Shown here: positions 1 through 6,932 of the stretch, in pieces
Numbering within the stretch: the stretch's first letter is position 1
How the letters are laid out: every line of letters starts with the position of its first letter
Assembly (NCBI GenBank): GCA_023136715.1
Contig: JAGLQT010000128.1
Span: forward strand, 1-8,019
Direction: 5' to 3'
DNA length: 8,019 nucleotides
Source: Gammaproteobacteria bacterium
GTDB taxonomy: Bacteria > Pseudomonadota > Gammaproteobacteria > SZUA-229
Translations under genes and position numbers: made by a program
Notes under the pieces: model-generated
Seen by the model: the letters and a program-made list of their open reading frames with translations, nothing else
What the model was told of the DNA's origin: nothing
Database searches by the model: none

Positions 1-512
1 TGGGGATTTTTTTCAAGGGTAACAGGATGGTGGCCAATGCCAATGAATTACTGGCTGGGCTGCATCTTGCGCGCAGTGAAGCCATTAAAAGAAATACAAG
101 AGTTAGTATCTGCAAGAGCACCAATGCAGACGATGCTTCTCCCACATGTGCAACAGGTGCTGAAGGCTGGGACGAGGGCTGGTTTGTTTTTGTAGAAGGC
201 CAGGACGCAGGTAATGCCACTGGTGAATATACTTCCAGCGATGGCGCTGTTTTGAAAATAAATACAGGCGCTGAGGGTGATGAAGTCACAATTACTACCA
301 GTGTTGCAGGTATTGATCTATATGTTTCGTTTACTTCTCGAGGTGCGCCCAAGCTGAGCGGTGGTAGTAGTCAATCTGGTGTGTTTCGGGTTTGCGATGA
401 TCGCGGTTTAACCAATGCTGCTGGCTCGGTTGTTGCACGAGGTGTGGCATTAAATGCGTCGGGTCGTGTACGTGTGACAAAAGATGCAACTAAAATTGGT
501 GCGTGCCCATGA
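1..512 (+). CDS. GspH/FimT-family minor pseudopilin (FimT/FimU-like), 5'-truncated
   Basis: This is a minor pilin of the type IVa pilus priming complex; only the part after the N-terminal helix is visible. The frame is open from position 3, and the residues before the first ATG (position 27) continue the family pattern, so that ATG is internal and the true start lies before the window. The missing part must hold the leader peptide, prepilin peptidase site and hydrophobic helix. Visible family signs are the helix segment NELLAGLHLARSEAIKRN, typical of GspH/FimT proteins, and a C-terminal segment RGVALNASGRVRV ending in a cysteine (KIGACP), as in FimT/FimU. Several other cysteines (SICK, SPTC, RVCDD) could form disulfides. 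About 169 residues are seen. Its stop overlaps the pilV start (ATGA). By position directly before pilV it corresponds to FimU of Pseudomonas, but FimT and FimU cannot be separated with confidence here, so no symbol is given. Confidence 0.88.
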   Translation, partial: GIFFKGNRMVANANELLAGLHLARSEAIKRNTRVSICKSTNADDASPTCATGAEGWDEGWFVFVEGQDAGNATGEYTSSDGAVLKINTGAEGDEVTITTSVAGIDLYVSFTSRGAPKLSGGSSQSGVFRVCDDRGLTNAAGSVVARGVALNASGRVRVTKDATKIGACP

Positions 513-1033
513 AAAAGCAATGTACAAATACAATGTTTAAGCAGCACGGTTTTAGTTTAATTGAGGCCATAGTGGCATTTCTTATTCTTTCCATTGGCAT
601 GTTAGGTATCGCATCGTTGCAATTAATTTCGCTTAAGTCGGGCCGTGTAGCAGAATTGCGTACAGTGGCCGTGATAAAAGCCGAAGAGGTGTTGGAGCGA
701 ATTCGTACTAACCAGCTGCAGGTACTCGCCTATGCTTCTGATGTGGGTAATCTTGGTACTGATAATGGTTGTAATGATTACACTGGTTCAATCAATGTAT
801 GTACTTCTACAGAGATGGCAGCAGATGATATTTATAACTGGAAATTAGATTTGACGAACAGTCTACCCGGTGGTACTACCGCAGCGATTGTTGTTGTGGC
901 GCCAACGTCTAAAAATCCCACTGCAACAGTGACAGTGACGATAAACTGGCAAGAAAGAAACGCAGAAACGCAAACCATGGATGATATGAGCTACAGCGTT
1001 TCTTCACATATATGTAATAACACGTCGTGTTGA
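509..1033 (+). CDS. pilV: Type IV pilus minor pilin PilV
   Basis: This is a minor pilin of the type IVa pilus, an inner-membrane prepilin that joins the priming subcomplex with PilW, PilX and FimU. The prepilin peptidase site is clear: HG|FSLIEAIVAFLILSIGMLG, with cleavage after Gly14 and the conserved Glu at mature position 5. The pattern ILSIGMLGIASLQL and the late strand TVTVTINWQER are characteristic of PilV. Four cysteines remain in the mature part (88, 98, 169, 174), the last two at the very C terminus. The start is uncertain. ATG 509 overlaps the previous stop as ATGA and gives a 14-residue leader. ATG 533 would give a 6-residue leader, closer to the usual length. A GTG at 503 also exists. 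No strong Shine-Dalgarno sequence favours any of them; I chose 509 because of the coupling overlap. The length of 174 aa is normal for the family. Confidence 0.92.
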   Translation: MKKQCTNTMFKQHGFSLIEAIVAFLILSIGMLGIASLQLISLKSGRVAELRTVAVIKAEEVLERIRTNQLQVLAYASDVGNLGTDNGCNDYTGSINVCTSTEMAADDIYNWKLDLTNSLPGGTTAAIVVVAPTSKNPTATVTVTINWQERNAETQTMDDMSYSVSSHICNNTSC

Positions 1034-1037
1034 ACCT

Positions 1038-1041
1038 GAGG
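1038..1041 (+). promoter_or_regulatory. Ribosome binding site for pilW
   Basis: GAGG lies 9 bases before ATG 1051. It supports that ATG over the in-frame GTG at 1027, which overlaps the end of pilV and has no comparable site. Confidence 0.55.
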
Positions 1042-1050
1042 CACAACAGA

Positions 1051-2079
1051 ATGAATACTAGCTACTCAAATCCAGGGCGTTCATCAGGCTTTTCACTCAT
1101 TGAGCTGTTGTTAGCCATGTTGATTGGTTTGATTATCATGGGCGGAGTGATGCAGATGTTTATTACCACACGCGATACCCAGCGTAGTAGTGAGGATCAA
1201 TTGACAATGCTGGGTGATGCGCGTTTTGCAATGGAGACAATAGCTTATGATTTACGTCATGCAAACATGTGGGGCCGGCACAATTATGGGTCAATAATCG
1301 AATGTCAGAAAGAACCAGCAAACGCATTGCCATGCCCCGCGGGTCATACTATGCCCGCTGCAACAGCAGATTGTGCCGTGCAAGAATATATAAATATAGA
1401 GCGCCCCTTGTTTGCAGCGGATGACAGCAATCCTTATTCCGATACTTGTGCGTCGCAATCTTATAAGACAGGTACTGATCTGCTGACCGTGCGGTATGCA
1501 GATACTAATCGAATAGGCACAATTGTTTTAGCTAAGGACGTGGCGTATTTGCGTACAAGCCTTAACGGAGCCGCGCTTTTTGTCGCGGATGGGTCGGGTG
1601 TCCTGCCAGACTTTCCATTGGTTCCAGGCTGGAAGGATAATAATAAGTCCTCTAACCACCTTCTTGTTTCGCGCGCTTATTATGTGAGTGATTATACCGA
1701 TGCGCCTGGTGATGGCTTGCCGTCATTGCGCAGAAGTGATCTGTTAGCAGGGCCAGAAATGATTTCAGAGGTGCTATTGACAGGTGTTGAAGATTTTCAG
1801 CTTGAATTTGGCGTTGATACTGGGAGGGACGGCCAGGTGGATTCTTATGTTAGAGCGAGCAGTGTTTCCGAATGGGGGTTTGAGCTTGGTGCAGTGCGAA
1901 TCTGGCTGTTGATGCGTTCGCAGCGCCCAGATAAAGATGGTATTGGTTCTGCGCAGACGTTTACTATCGCTGGCAACGTAGTGAACACACCGAACGATGG
2001 CTACCGACGTTACCTGGTTTCTGGTGTGGTGAAATTGCGTAATACATATCAGAAGGGTGCAGTGAGGTCTGGTGGCTAA
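1051..2079 (+). CDS. pilW: Type IV pilus minor pilin PilW
   Basis: PilW is one of the larger minor pilins and links the PilV/FimU/PilE part of the tip complex to PilX and PilY1. From ATG 1051 the protein has 342 residues, normal for PilW. Residues 12-34 hold the class III signal SG|FSLIELLLAMLIGLIIMGG, with cleavage after Gly13 and Glu at mature position 5 (Glu18). Further family patterns are DARFAMETIAYDLRHANMWG (about 56-75), GLPSLRR, the stretch LLTGVEDFQLEFGVDTGRDG, IWLLMRSQRP and the closing RRYLVSGVVKLRN. Cysteines 85, 95, 108 and 133 lie in one segment, suggesting a disulfide-braced loop. An in-frame GTG at 1027 would add 8 residues, but the better ribosome binding site favours 1051. 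The gene begins 17 bases after the pilV stop, and its TAA shares one base with the ATG of pilX. Confidence 0.94.
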   Translation: MNTSYSNPGRSSGFSLIELLLAMLIGLIIMGGVMQMFITTRDTQRSSEDQLTMLGDARFAMETIAYDLRHANMWGRHNYGSIIECQKEPANALPCPAGHTMPAATADCAVQEYINIERPLFAADDSNPYSDTCASQSYKTGTDLLTVRYADTNRIGTIVLAKDVAYLRTSLNGAALFVADGSGVLPDFPLVPGWKDNNKSSNHLLVSRAYYVSDYTDAPGDGLPSLRRSDLLAGPEMISEVLLTGVEDFQLEFGVDTGRDGQVDSYVRASSVSEWGFELGAVRIWLLMRSQRPDKDGIGSAQTFTIAGNVVNTPNDGYRRYLVSGVVKLRNTYQKGAVRSGG

Positions 2080-2615
2080 TGATGATGAATAAAACTAATC
2101 AATCTTTGCGCGTAAAAAAACTATCAGCACCAGGCAGGCAGGCGGGTGTGGTATTAGTGATGGCCCTGGTGATGCTAATGGTGTTGACGCTGATAGGTGT
2201 TTCATCGATGAGTAGCTCGACCCTGGAAATGAAAGTGGCCACTAACATGCAGCAGCATAATACGGCTTTTCAGGCGGCACAATCAAGACTGGCATTTGCT
2301 GGGTCGGAAGACAATTCAAATCCGGTTAATTATCTTATTCATATACCCGACTTACAGGATTCATCTACGTGGCCGGTGCAAACCTGTAATTCTTTAGATG
2401 GTTGCCTGGATGGGGCGGACTGGAAGGCAGCAGCAGATATTAATTACGTCGGATGTGGCGTAGGCGTGGGCAACAGTCTCGAGTCGGGTAAAGGTTTTTC
2501 CTACCGTACATTTGAGATTAAGGCGACCGGTGAAACATTAACAGGTTCATCAAGATCTGTTCAGGTTAGTGCAGTTTTGTATCCTGTAAAATCTTGTGGA
2601 GATGAAATGATATGA
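2079..2615 (+). CDS. pilX: Type IV pilus minor pilin PilX
   Basis: PilX is the minor pilin most closely tied to PilY1 at the pilus tip. The protein has 178 residues with a hydrophobic N-terminal helix after a basic stretch: GRQAG|VVLVMALVMLMVLTLIG, cleavage predicted after Gly23. Mature position 5 is Met28, not Glu; lack of Glu5 is usual for PilX and fits its placement at the tip of the fibre. The pattern MKVATNMQQHNTAFQAAQS (51-69) matches the PilX helix (M-A-x-N ... AF-x-AA). Cysteines lie at 103, 109, 126 and 173. The start region has three ATGs in a row (2079, 2082, 2085). The first overlaps the pilW stop (TAATG) and has GAGG 11 bases upstream, so I chose it, but any of the three could be used. 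Its stop overlaps the next gene as ATGA. Confidence 0.92.
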   Translation: MMMNKTNQSLRVKKLSAPGRQAGVVLVMALVMLMVLTLIGVSSMSSSTLEMKVATNMQQHNTAFQAAQSRLAFAGSEDNSNPVNYLIHIPDLQDSSTWPVQTCNSLDGCLDGADWKAAADINYVGCGVGVGNSLESGKGFSYRTFEIKATGETLTGSSRSVQVSAVLYPVKSCGDEMI

Positions 2616-2938
2616 AGATATTTATTGGTTTTACCTGTGCCTTAATGGTTTTTTTTACTCAGTATGCCATCGCTGAAGAACATCCTTTTGTGCCGCATGC
2701 AGCCAGCGCGCTGAGCATTAAACTCAGTAACGATAGAACGGGCATTATTAAAAATGTCGTGTGCACCGGTTGTAAATTTACCAACGTTAATATTACGCCG
2801 AAAACTAAAGCATATAGAAATGGCGTTGAAGTTGATTTGCTGGAGGCAAAAAGGCAGGCGGGTAAGCCTGCATTGGTGTCATTTAATCCTGAAACCAGAG
2901 AAGTGCAAGCTATTCGATGGAATGATTTAGTCGATTAG
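2612..2938 (+). CDS. Small exported CxxC protein of the pilus operon, family not recognised
   Basis: This encodes a 108-residue protein that I cannot place in a named family. It starts with a typical Sec signal peptide: MK, a hydrophobic core FIGFTCALMVFF, and a likely signal peptidase I site AIA|EE after residue 21, so it should be periplasmic or secreted. The mature part of about 87 residues looks strand-rich and carries VCTGCKF, a CxxC pair at 51 and 54 that could form a disulfide or bind metal. The pattern G-I-I-K-N-V ... ITPKTKAYRNGVEVDL ... GKPALVSFN resembles small beta-barrel proteins in general. The gene overlaps pilX by 4 bases (ATGA), has GGAG 10 bases upstream, and is followed 18 bases later by pilY1, so it is firmly inside the pilus operon. 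Pseudomonas has a small gene, pilY2, after pilY1; none is present there here, so this may be a PilY2 analogue moved to the other side. That is inference from position and size, not from shown homology. Confidence 0.85.
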   Translation: MKIFIGFTCALMVFFTQYAIAEEHPFVPHAASALSIKLSNDRTGIIKNVVCTGCKFTNVNITPKTKAYRNGVEVDLLEAKRQAGKPALVSFNPETREVQAIRWNDLVD

Positions 2939-2944
2939 ATTGAT

Positions 2945-2950
2945 AAGAGG
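2945..2950 (+). promoter_or_regulatory. Ribosome binding site for pilY1
   Basis: AAGAGG lies 6 bases before ATG 2957. It is one of the strongest Shine-Dalgarno matches in the operon and supports this start over the in-frame ATG three codons later. Confidence 0.6.
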
Positions 2951-2956
2951 TTCGTC

Positions 2957-5900
2957 ATGATAAATATGTATAAGCAGTTACAGAAAATTTCGACAGGATT
3001 TATATTGGGTGGCTGTATAGCGACACCAGTATTCGCTGATGATATCGAGATTTATACCGATGCAAATCTGGTAGGTCCACTTGCGCAGCCCAATGTTATG
3101 TTCATTATGGATTCTTCATTCACCATGGCCGCAACCCTGCCAGCTGAGGATGCTTATGACCATACGCATCCTTATGATACAGCGGGTGGCTATGATCCAA
3201 CAAAAATTTATTACACTGATGATGGCTCTATTCCAGCGTCAAACGGGGATTATTTTGACTGGGCAGCTAATTACTGTAACCACTCTAAAGAAGAATATGT
3301 AGCGGGTGTGCCACTGGGGGAGTTCACCGGATCTCTGTATACCGTAGGTATGTATTCGGGGCAGGTCGCCCAGTATTATGAAGCAAACAACGTTAATCAG
3401 CGGGTATGGCGTTCTTTATCAACTAATAATGCAGTTCAACGAGCCTACCCTATAGAATGTGTCCAGGATCATGGTATACATGGTAACAATGGTGGAGCGA
3501 ATGTCTATATAGAGAATGTCGAGGCGACGGGCTGGTCATCTACAGATAGCGGTGTAGCCGGTGTTATCTGGGCCAACAACGACAATAACTATACCCTGTT
3601 TGCAGGCAATTACTTAAATTATCTGGTTGATCCTGCTGTTATTGGGAATACATCCCTGGTTCCTCTGTTTGATCAATTGAAAAATGCCATTGGTACAATC
3701 GTGACCAGTGCCAGTAATATTAATATAGGTCTGATGCAGTATGATCGAGATATTAAAATAGTAGATGGTGTTTTTGTTGCTGGTGAAGGTGGTCCTGTTC
3801 GGTATCCAGTCGAAGATGTCAACGCTAGTCGGCAGAATTTTTATTCTGAGTTAACAACTATGAATACGGGTTTTGGTTCACCTGTCTCTGAAACTTATTT
3901 TGAAGCGCTGAAATATTTTGGTGGTAAAGAAATTGTTTATGGTACAGGCGCTAACCCGCCTACAGTAGGCTCTGCTATGATGCCCGGTAATATTGAATAT
4001 TCGACACCGATTACCGATTACTGTCAGAAAAATTACATCATTGTAGTGACCAATGGTATGTCGCGATATGACTATCTGGATGAGGATAAGCGTTTGACTC
4101 TGGATGGTTTTGATGCAGGCTCGTGTAATACCGGGGCTTATGGGGGCTGGAATTCTAATCTGGATGCCTTTGATTCAGATAATTCAACTATCGATAACTG
4201 TCTGGATGAAATGGCGGGCTGGGCCTTACTCAATGATGTCGCAACTCGCGGTGATACTCCGGCGCATGAAGGTGATCAAAATATAACAACCTATACGGTA
4301 GGTTTTGCTTTCCCTGATATTGCTTCGCAAGATCTTTTAGATGGTAAGCAGTTATTGCAGGATGCCGCAGAAAAAGGTGGCGGTCGCTTTGTGGCGGCAG
4401 ATGATGAAGCCGACCTGGTCCGTGTTTTGAATGAGCTGCTTTCCGAAATACTTAAGGTCAATTCAACTTTCTCATCGCCAGCGGTATCGGTGAATGCGTT
4501 TAACCGTGCTACCAATCTGGAAGATCTTTACTTTACTTTGTTTAAACCGACTGACGGTGAACACTGGGAAGGTAATCTAAAAAAATTCAAGTTGGAGTTT
4601 GATGCAGACGATCTTCCCTTTGTTGCTGATTTAAATCATAACCCCGCCATTGATGTTGCTACAGGTTTCTTTAAAGATTCTTCGGTGAGTTACTGGACCG
4701 ATGCGGCAGATTCGCCGGATGGCGCGGAAACGGCTAAAGGTGGTGCTGCCGGTAAACTTGCATTGCTTCGTAATGCTTATACCTTTACCGGAAATTATTC
4801 AGGCACTTCAGGTGTGCTGACGCCGAGTGATACTAATTTAACGTCTGCTGGTAATGAGTTGGTGCTATCAAATGCTGCGGTGACGGATGTTATGCTGGGT
4901 ATAGTTGGTTATATACCCTTTATTGGTACCGTGCCCTATCGTGAATCCTTGCTTGACTGGGCTACAGGAATTGATGTTTTCGATGACAATAGCGATAGTT
5001 CGATTACAGATGCTCGCCGGGTGATGGGTGATCCTCTCCATGCAGAACCCGCTCTGGTGCAATATGGTTTAACCGCAAGTGATGAGCCTGACCTTGTTGC
5101 CTATGTTGCAACCAATGACGGTTACTTGCATGCATTTGATTCAATAACAGGCGAAGAGCACTTTGCTTTTGTTCCTCAGGAAATGCTGCCAAAGCTGCAG
5201 AATATTTTTGAGGATACTGGTGTCCATGGAAAGGCTTATGGTTTAGATGGCAATGTTGTTCCATGGATTAATGATGAAAATCATGATGGAGAGATTGGAA
5301 CTGGAGAGCATGTTTATTTGTACTTTGGTATGCGTCGAGGTGGACGCTATATCTATTCCATGGATGTAACAGACAGGAATTTACCTAAATTACGTTGGGT
5401 GATAGAGGGTGGCACGGGTGTCTATGCGGAGCTGGGTCAAACATGGTCATCACCCAATGTTGAAAAAATTAAAATAGACGGTCAGGAAAAAACGGTATTA
5501 ATTTTTGGGGCTGGTTATGATACTAATCAGGACGTTCTGATAGAACGTGGTGCTGATAGTGTTGGTCGTGGTATTTTTATTGTCGATGCGGATTCGGGTG
5601 AACTGTTGTGGAGCGCAGGGCCTAGTGATGCTGCATATCCAGTAGATTTGCCGTTACCTGAAATGAAGTACAGTATTCCTGCGCGCATAAAGCCGATAGA
5701 TATTGATAGTGATGGTTTTACAGATCGCCTGTATGCAGGTGATATGGGTGGCCAGCTCTGGCGTATTGATATTGATAATGATGCGACAGGAAGCATTTCG
5801 GTGACTGGGGGTCGTATTGCCGATTTAGCCGTAGATGCGAGCGTTAATGATAATCGTCGCTTCTATAGCCCGCCAGATGTGGCCTTGATTATTGAGGAAG

Positions 5901-6526
5901 GACAAAGCCCTTATCTTTCTGTTATTGCAAATTCGGGCTACAGGGCTCATCCATTGCAAACAGATACGCATGATCGTATCTATATGATTCGTGATAATGA
6001 TGTTTATCAGGTCCCAACGAACTATACAACGGTAACAGAAGCAGATTTGTATGACACGACCGATAATGATATTGGGGAGGGGGACCAGGTTACTATTGAT
6101 GCTGCAAAAATTACTTTGAGTTCAGCTAAAGGCTGGTATATTACGCTCAATGAAATTGATGGTTCATTTGTGGGCGAAAAAGCTTTATCCGAGCCTTTGA
6201 TTTTGAATAATGTGGCTATTTTTACCACCTTTATCCCGGCCGCGGCAGGATTGAGCGAAGATTTATGTAAAGCTAATGATGGTACAGGTGCTATTTATTT
6301 TGTTAATGTAGTAGATGGCACGCCAACATATGACAGCACTGGTGATGATGTCAAGTCGAGGGAAGATCGTAGAATATTACTGGCTCGAGGCGGTATTCCA
6401 CCAACACCTCGCGTTATTATTACCGAGGATGGAATCCCTACTTTGTGCGTAGGTACAGAATGTAGTAAGTCTGGTGAAGTCGGTACTGTGCAAAAAATGT
6501 ATTGGTATGAAGTTGAAGGGGGTTAG
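2957..6526 (+). CDS. pilY1: Type IV pilus tip adhesin/assembly protein PilY1 (PilC family)
   Basis: PilY1 is a large exported protein carried at the pilus tip on the minor pilins. In the family it acts in adhesion, calcium-dependent control of retraction and surface sensing. The protein has 1189 residues. Residues 1-27 are an export signal (likely cleavage VFA|DD), although LGGC ending at Cys20 also resembles a lipobox. A VWA-like N-terminal domain spans about 46-500: NVMFIMDSSFTMA (46-58) is its metal-site loop, then GNYLNYL (217-223), INIGLMQYD (255-263), GSPVSETYFEALKYFGG (307-323), NYIIVVTNG (359-367) and QNITTYTVGF (441-450). The C-terminal part, from about 510, is the PilC/PilY1 beta-propeller, with RRVMGDPLHAEP (687-698) and VATNDGYLHAFD (717-728). 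A calcium loop of the form DxDxDxxxD lies at 915-923, followed by GDMGGQLWRID (928-938). An EF-hand-like loop is at 773-784. An RGD tripeptide is at 431-433. Some VWA metal-site residues are non-canonical. The next gene, pilE, starts 4 bases after the stop, with no pilY2 between. Confidence 0.96.
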   Translation: MINMYKQLQKISTGFILGGCIATPVFADDIEIYTDANLVGPLAQPNVMFIMDSSFTMAATLPAEDAYDHTHPYDTAGGYDPTKIYYTDDGSIPASNGDYFDWAANYCNHSKEEYVAGVPLGEFTGSLYTVGMYSGQVAQYYEANNVNQRVWRSLSTNNAVQRAYPIECVQDHGIHGNNGGANVYIENVEATGWSSTDSGVAGVIWANNDNNYTLFAGNYLNYLVDPAVIGNTSLVPLFDQLKNAIGTIVTSASNINIGLMQYDRDIKIVDGVFVAGEGGPVRYPVEDVNASRQNFYSELTTMNTGFGSPVSETYFEALKYFGGKEIVYGTGANPPTVGSAMMPGNIEYSTPITDYCQKNYIIVVTNGMSRYDYLDEDKRLTLDGFDAGSCNTGAYGGWNSNLDAFDSDNSTIDNCLDEMAGWALLNDVATRGDTPAHEGDQNITTYTVGFAFPDIASQDLLDGKQLLQDAAEKGGGRFVAADDEADLVRVLNELLSEILKVNSTFSSPAVSVNAFNRATNLEDLYFTLFKPTDGEHWEGNLKKFKLEFDADDLPFVADLNHNPAIDVATGFFKDSSVSYWTDAADSPDGAETAKGGAAGKLALLRNAYTFTGNYSGTSGVLTPSDTNLTSAGNELVLSNAAVTDVMLGIVGYIPFIGTVPYRESLLDWATGIDVFDDNSDSSITDARRVMGDPLHAEPALVQYGLTASDEPDLVAYVATNDGYLHAFDSITGEEHFAFVPQEMLPKLQNIFEDTGVHGKAYGLDGNVVPWINDENHDGEIGTGEHVYLYFGMRRGGRYIYSMDVTDRNLPKLRWVIEGGTGVYAELGQTWSSPNVEKIKIDGQEKTVLIFGAGYDTNQDVLIERGADSVGRGIFIVDADSGELLWSAGPSDAAYPVDLPLPEMKYSIPARIKPIDIDSDGFTDRLYAGDMGGQLWRIDIDNDATGSISVTGGRIADLAVDASVNDNRRFYSPPDVALIIEEGQSPYLSVIANSGYRAHPLQTDTHDRIYMIRDNDVYQVPTNYTTVTEADLYDTTDNDIGEGDQVTIDAAKITLSSAKGWYITLNEIDGSFVGEKALSEPLILNNVAIFTTFIPAAAGLSEDLCKANDGTGAIYFVNVVDGTPTYDSTGDDVKSREDRRILLARGGIPPTPRVIITEDGIPTLCVGTECSKSGEVGTVQKMYWYEVEGG
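5273..5308 (+). other. EF-hand-like calcium loop within PilY1 (residues 773-784)
   Basis: The encoded 12 residues DENHDGEIGTGE fit the EF-hand loop pattern: Asp at 1, Asn at 3, Asp at 5, Gly at 6, Ile at 8 and Glu at 12. As I recall, PilY1 of P. aeruginosa has a second calcium site in the first part of its C-terminal half; whether this loop is its equivalent is inference. Confidence 0.6.
5699..5725 (+). other. Calcium-binding loop of the PilY1 propeller (residues 915-923)
   Basis: The residues DIDSDGFTD give Asp at 915, 917, 919 and 923, the DxDxDxxxD loop known in PilY1/PilC proteins, where calcium binding controls pilus retraction. It is followed directly by the conserved GDMGGQLWRID segment, which supports the alignment with the family site. 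Confidence 0.75.
6516..6522 (+). promoter_or_regulatory. Ribosome binding site for pilE
   Basis: AAGGGGG, inside the last codons of pilY1, lies 8 bases before ATG 6531. It decides in favour of that start over the in-frame ATG at 6474, which would place an implausible 19 extra residues before the prepilin leader. Confidence 0.6.
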
Positions 6527-6530
6527 CATA

Positions 6531-6905
6531 ATGAAAAAACATAACGGATTTACATTGTTGGAGCTGATGATTGTTGTTGTGATTATTGGTATTCTCAGTG
6601 CAATTGCATATCCAAGTTACTCCGAGTATATAAAACAAGCTCGGCTTGAAGATGCGCAGACGGGCTTGCTTGTACTTGCGTCCAGGCAAGAGAGATTTTA
6701 TAGAGACACCTATACAACCTCATTTACAGATTTAAACTATAGCTCTACTTCTGAAGATGGTTATTTTGAATTTAAAATAACCTCAGACGATTTGTTGAGT
6801 GGTTATCTCTTAACGGCAACGTCTGAGTCTGCAGAAATTGATGAGGGCTGCTGGACTATGACGCTTAGTTCAACCGGCGCTAAGACGCCAAAAGACTGCT
6901 GGTAA
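6531..6905 (+). CDS. pilE: Type IV pilus minor pilin PilE
   Basis: PilE is a minor pilin that, in Pseudomonas-type systems, links the priming complex to the major pilin fibre. The protein has 124 residues. The leader MKKHNG is 6 residues long, and the site is NG|FTLLELMIVVVIIGILSAI, with Glu at mature position 5 (Glu11) and the helix continuing into AYPSYSEYIKQARLEDA. The region ASRQERFYRDTYTTSFTDL (50-68) is characteristic of the PilE minor pilins (COG4968 type). Cys107 and Cys123 near the C terminus fit a pilin disulfide loop (EGCW ... KDCW). The gene starts 4 bases after the pilY1 stop and is the last of the operon, with ispH convergent 16 bases on. It could be named as a generic type IV pilin, but its position in the minor-pilin operon beside ispH makes PilE, not the major pilin, the better call. 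Confidence 0.93.
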   Translation: MKKHNGFTLLELMIVVVIIGILSAIAYPSYSEYIKQARLEDAQTGLLVLASRQERFYRDTYTTSFTDLNYSSTSEDGYFEFKITSDDLLSGYLLTATSESAEIDEGCWTMTLSSTGAKTPKDCW

Positions 6906-6907
6906 TT

Positions 6908-6932
6908 AATTGAGTATAGGTTTATCTCAATT
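6908..6932. terminator. Weak inverted repeat between convergent pilE and ispH
   Basis: AATTGAG (6908-6914) pairs with CTCAATT (6926-6932) across an 11-base loop in the gap between the two convergent stops, running into the end of ispH. The position fits a shared terminator, but the 7-bp stem is AT-rich and no T-run follows on either strand, so function is doubtful. Confidence 0.25.

Noticed and set aside
27..512. ATG 27 as the true start of the first gene
   Set aside because: The frame is open to the window edge and the residues before it continue the GspH/FimT pattern; a start here would leave no prepilin leader or membrane helix.
3081..3302. Alternate-frame open reading frame within pilY1
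   Set aside because: The product is low-complexity, rich in Met, Leu and Gln, as expected from reading the wrong frame; no family signal.
4052..4054. VWA metal-site Asn366 as a sequencing error or inactivating mutation
   Set aside because: The reading frame is intact and other metal-site positions also differ mildly, so lineage variation is more likely than an error.
5527..5796. Antisense open frame of 89 codons inside pilY1, along with several similar ones
   Set aside because: They lie opposite a gene with clear domain evidence, show no recognisable domain, and are expected by chance in a gene this long.
6474..6530. Longer PilE starting at ATG 6474
   Set aside because: It would overlap pilY1 and put 19 extra residues before a perfect short prepilin leader; ATG 6531 has a strong ribosome binding site.
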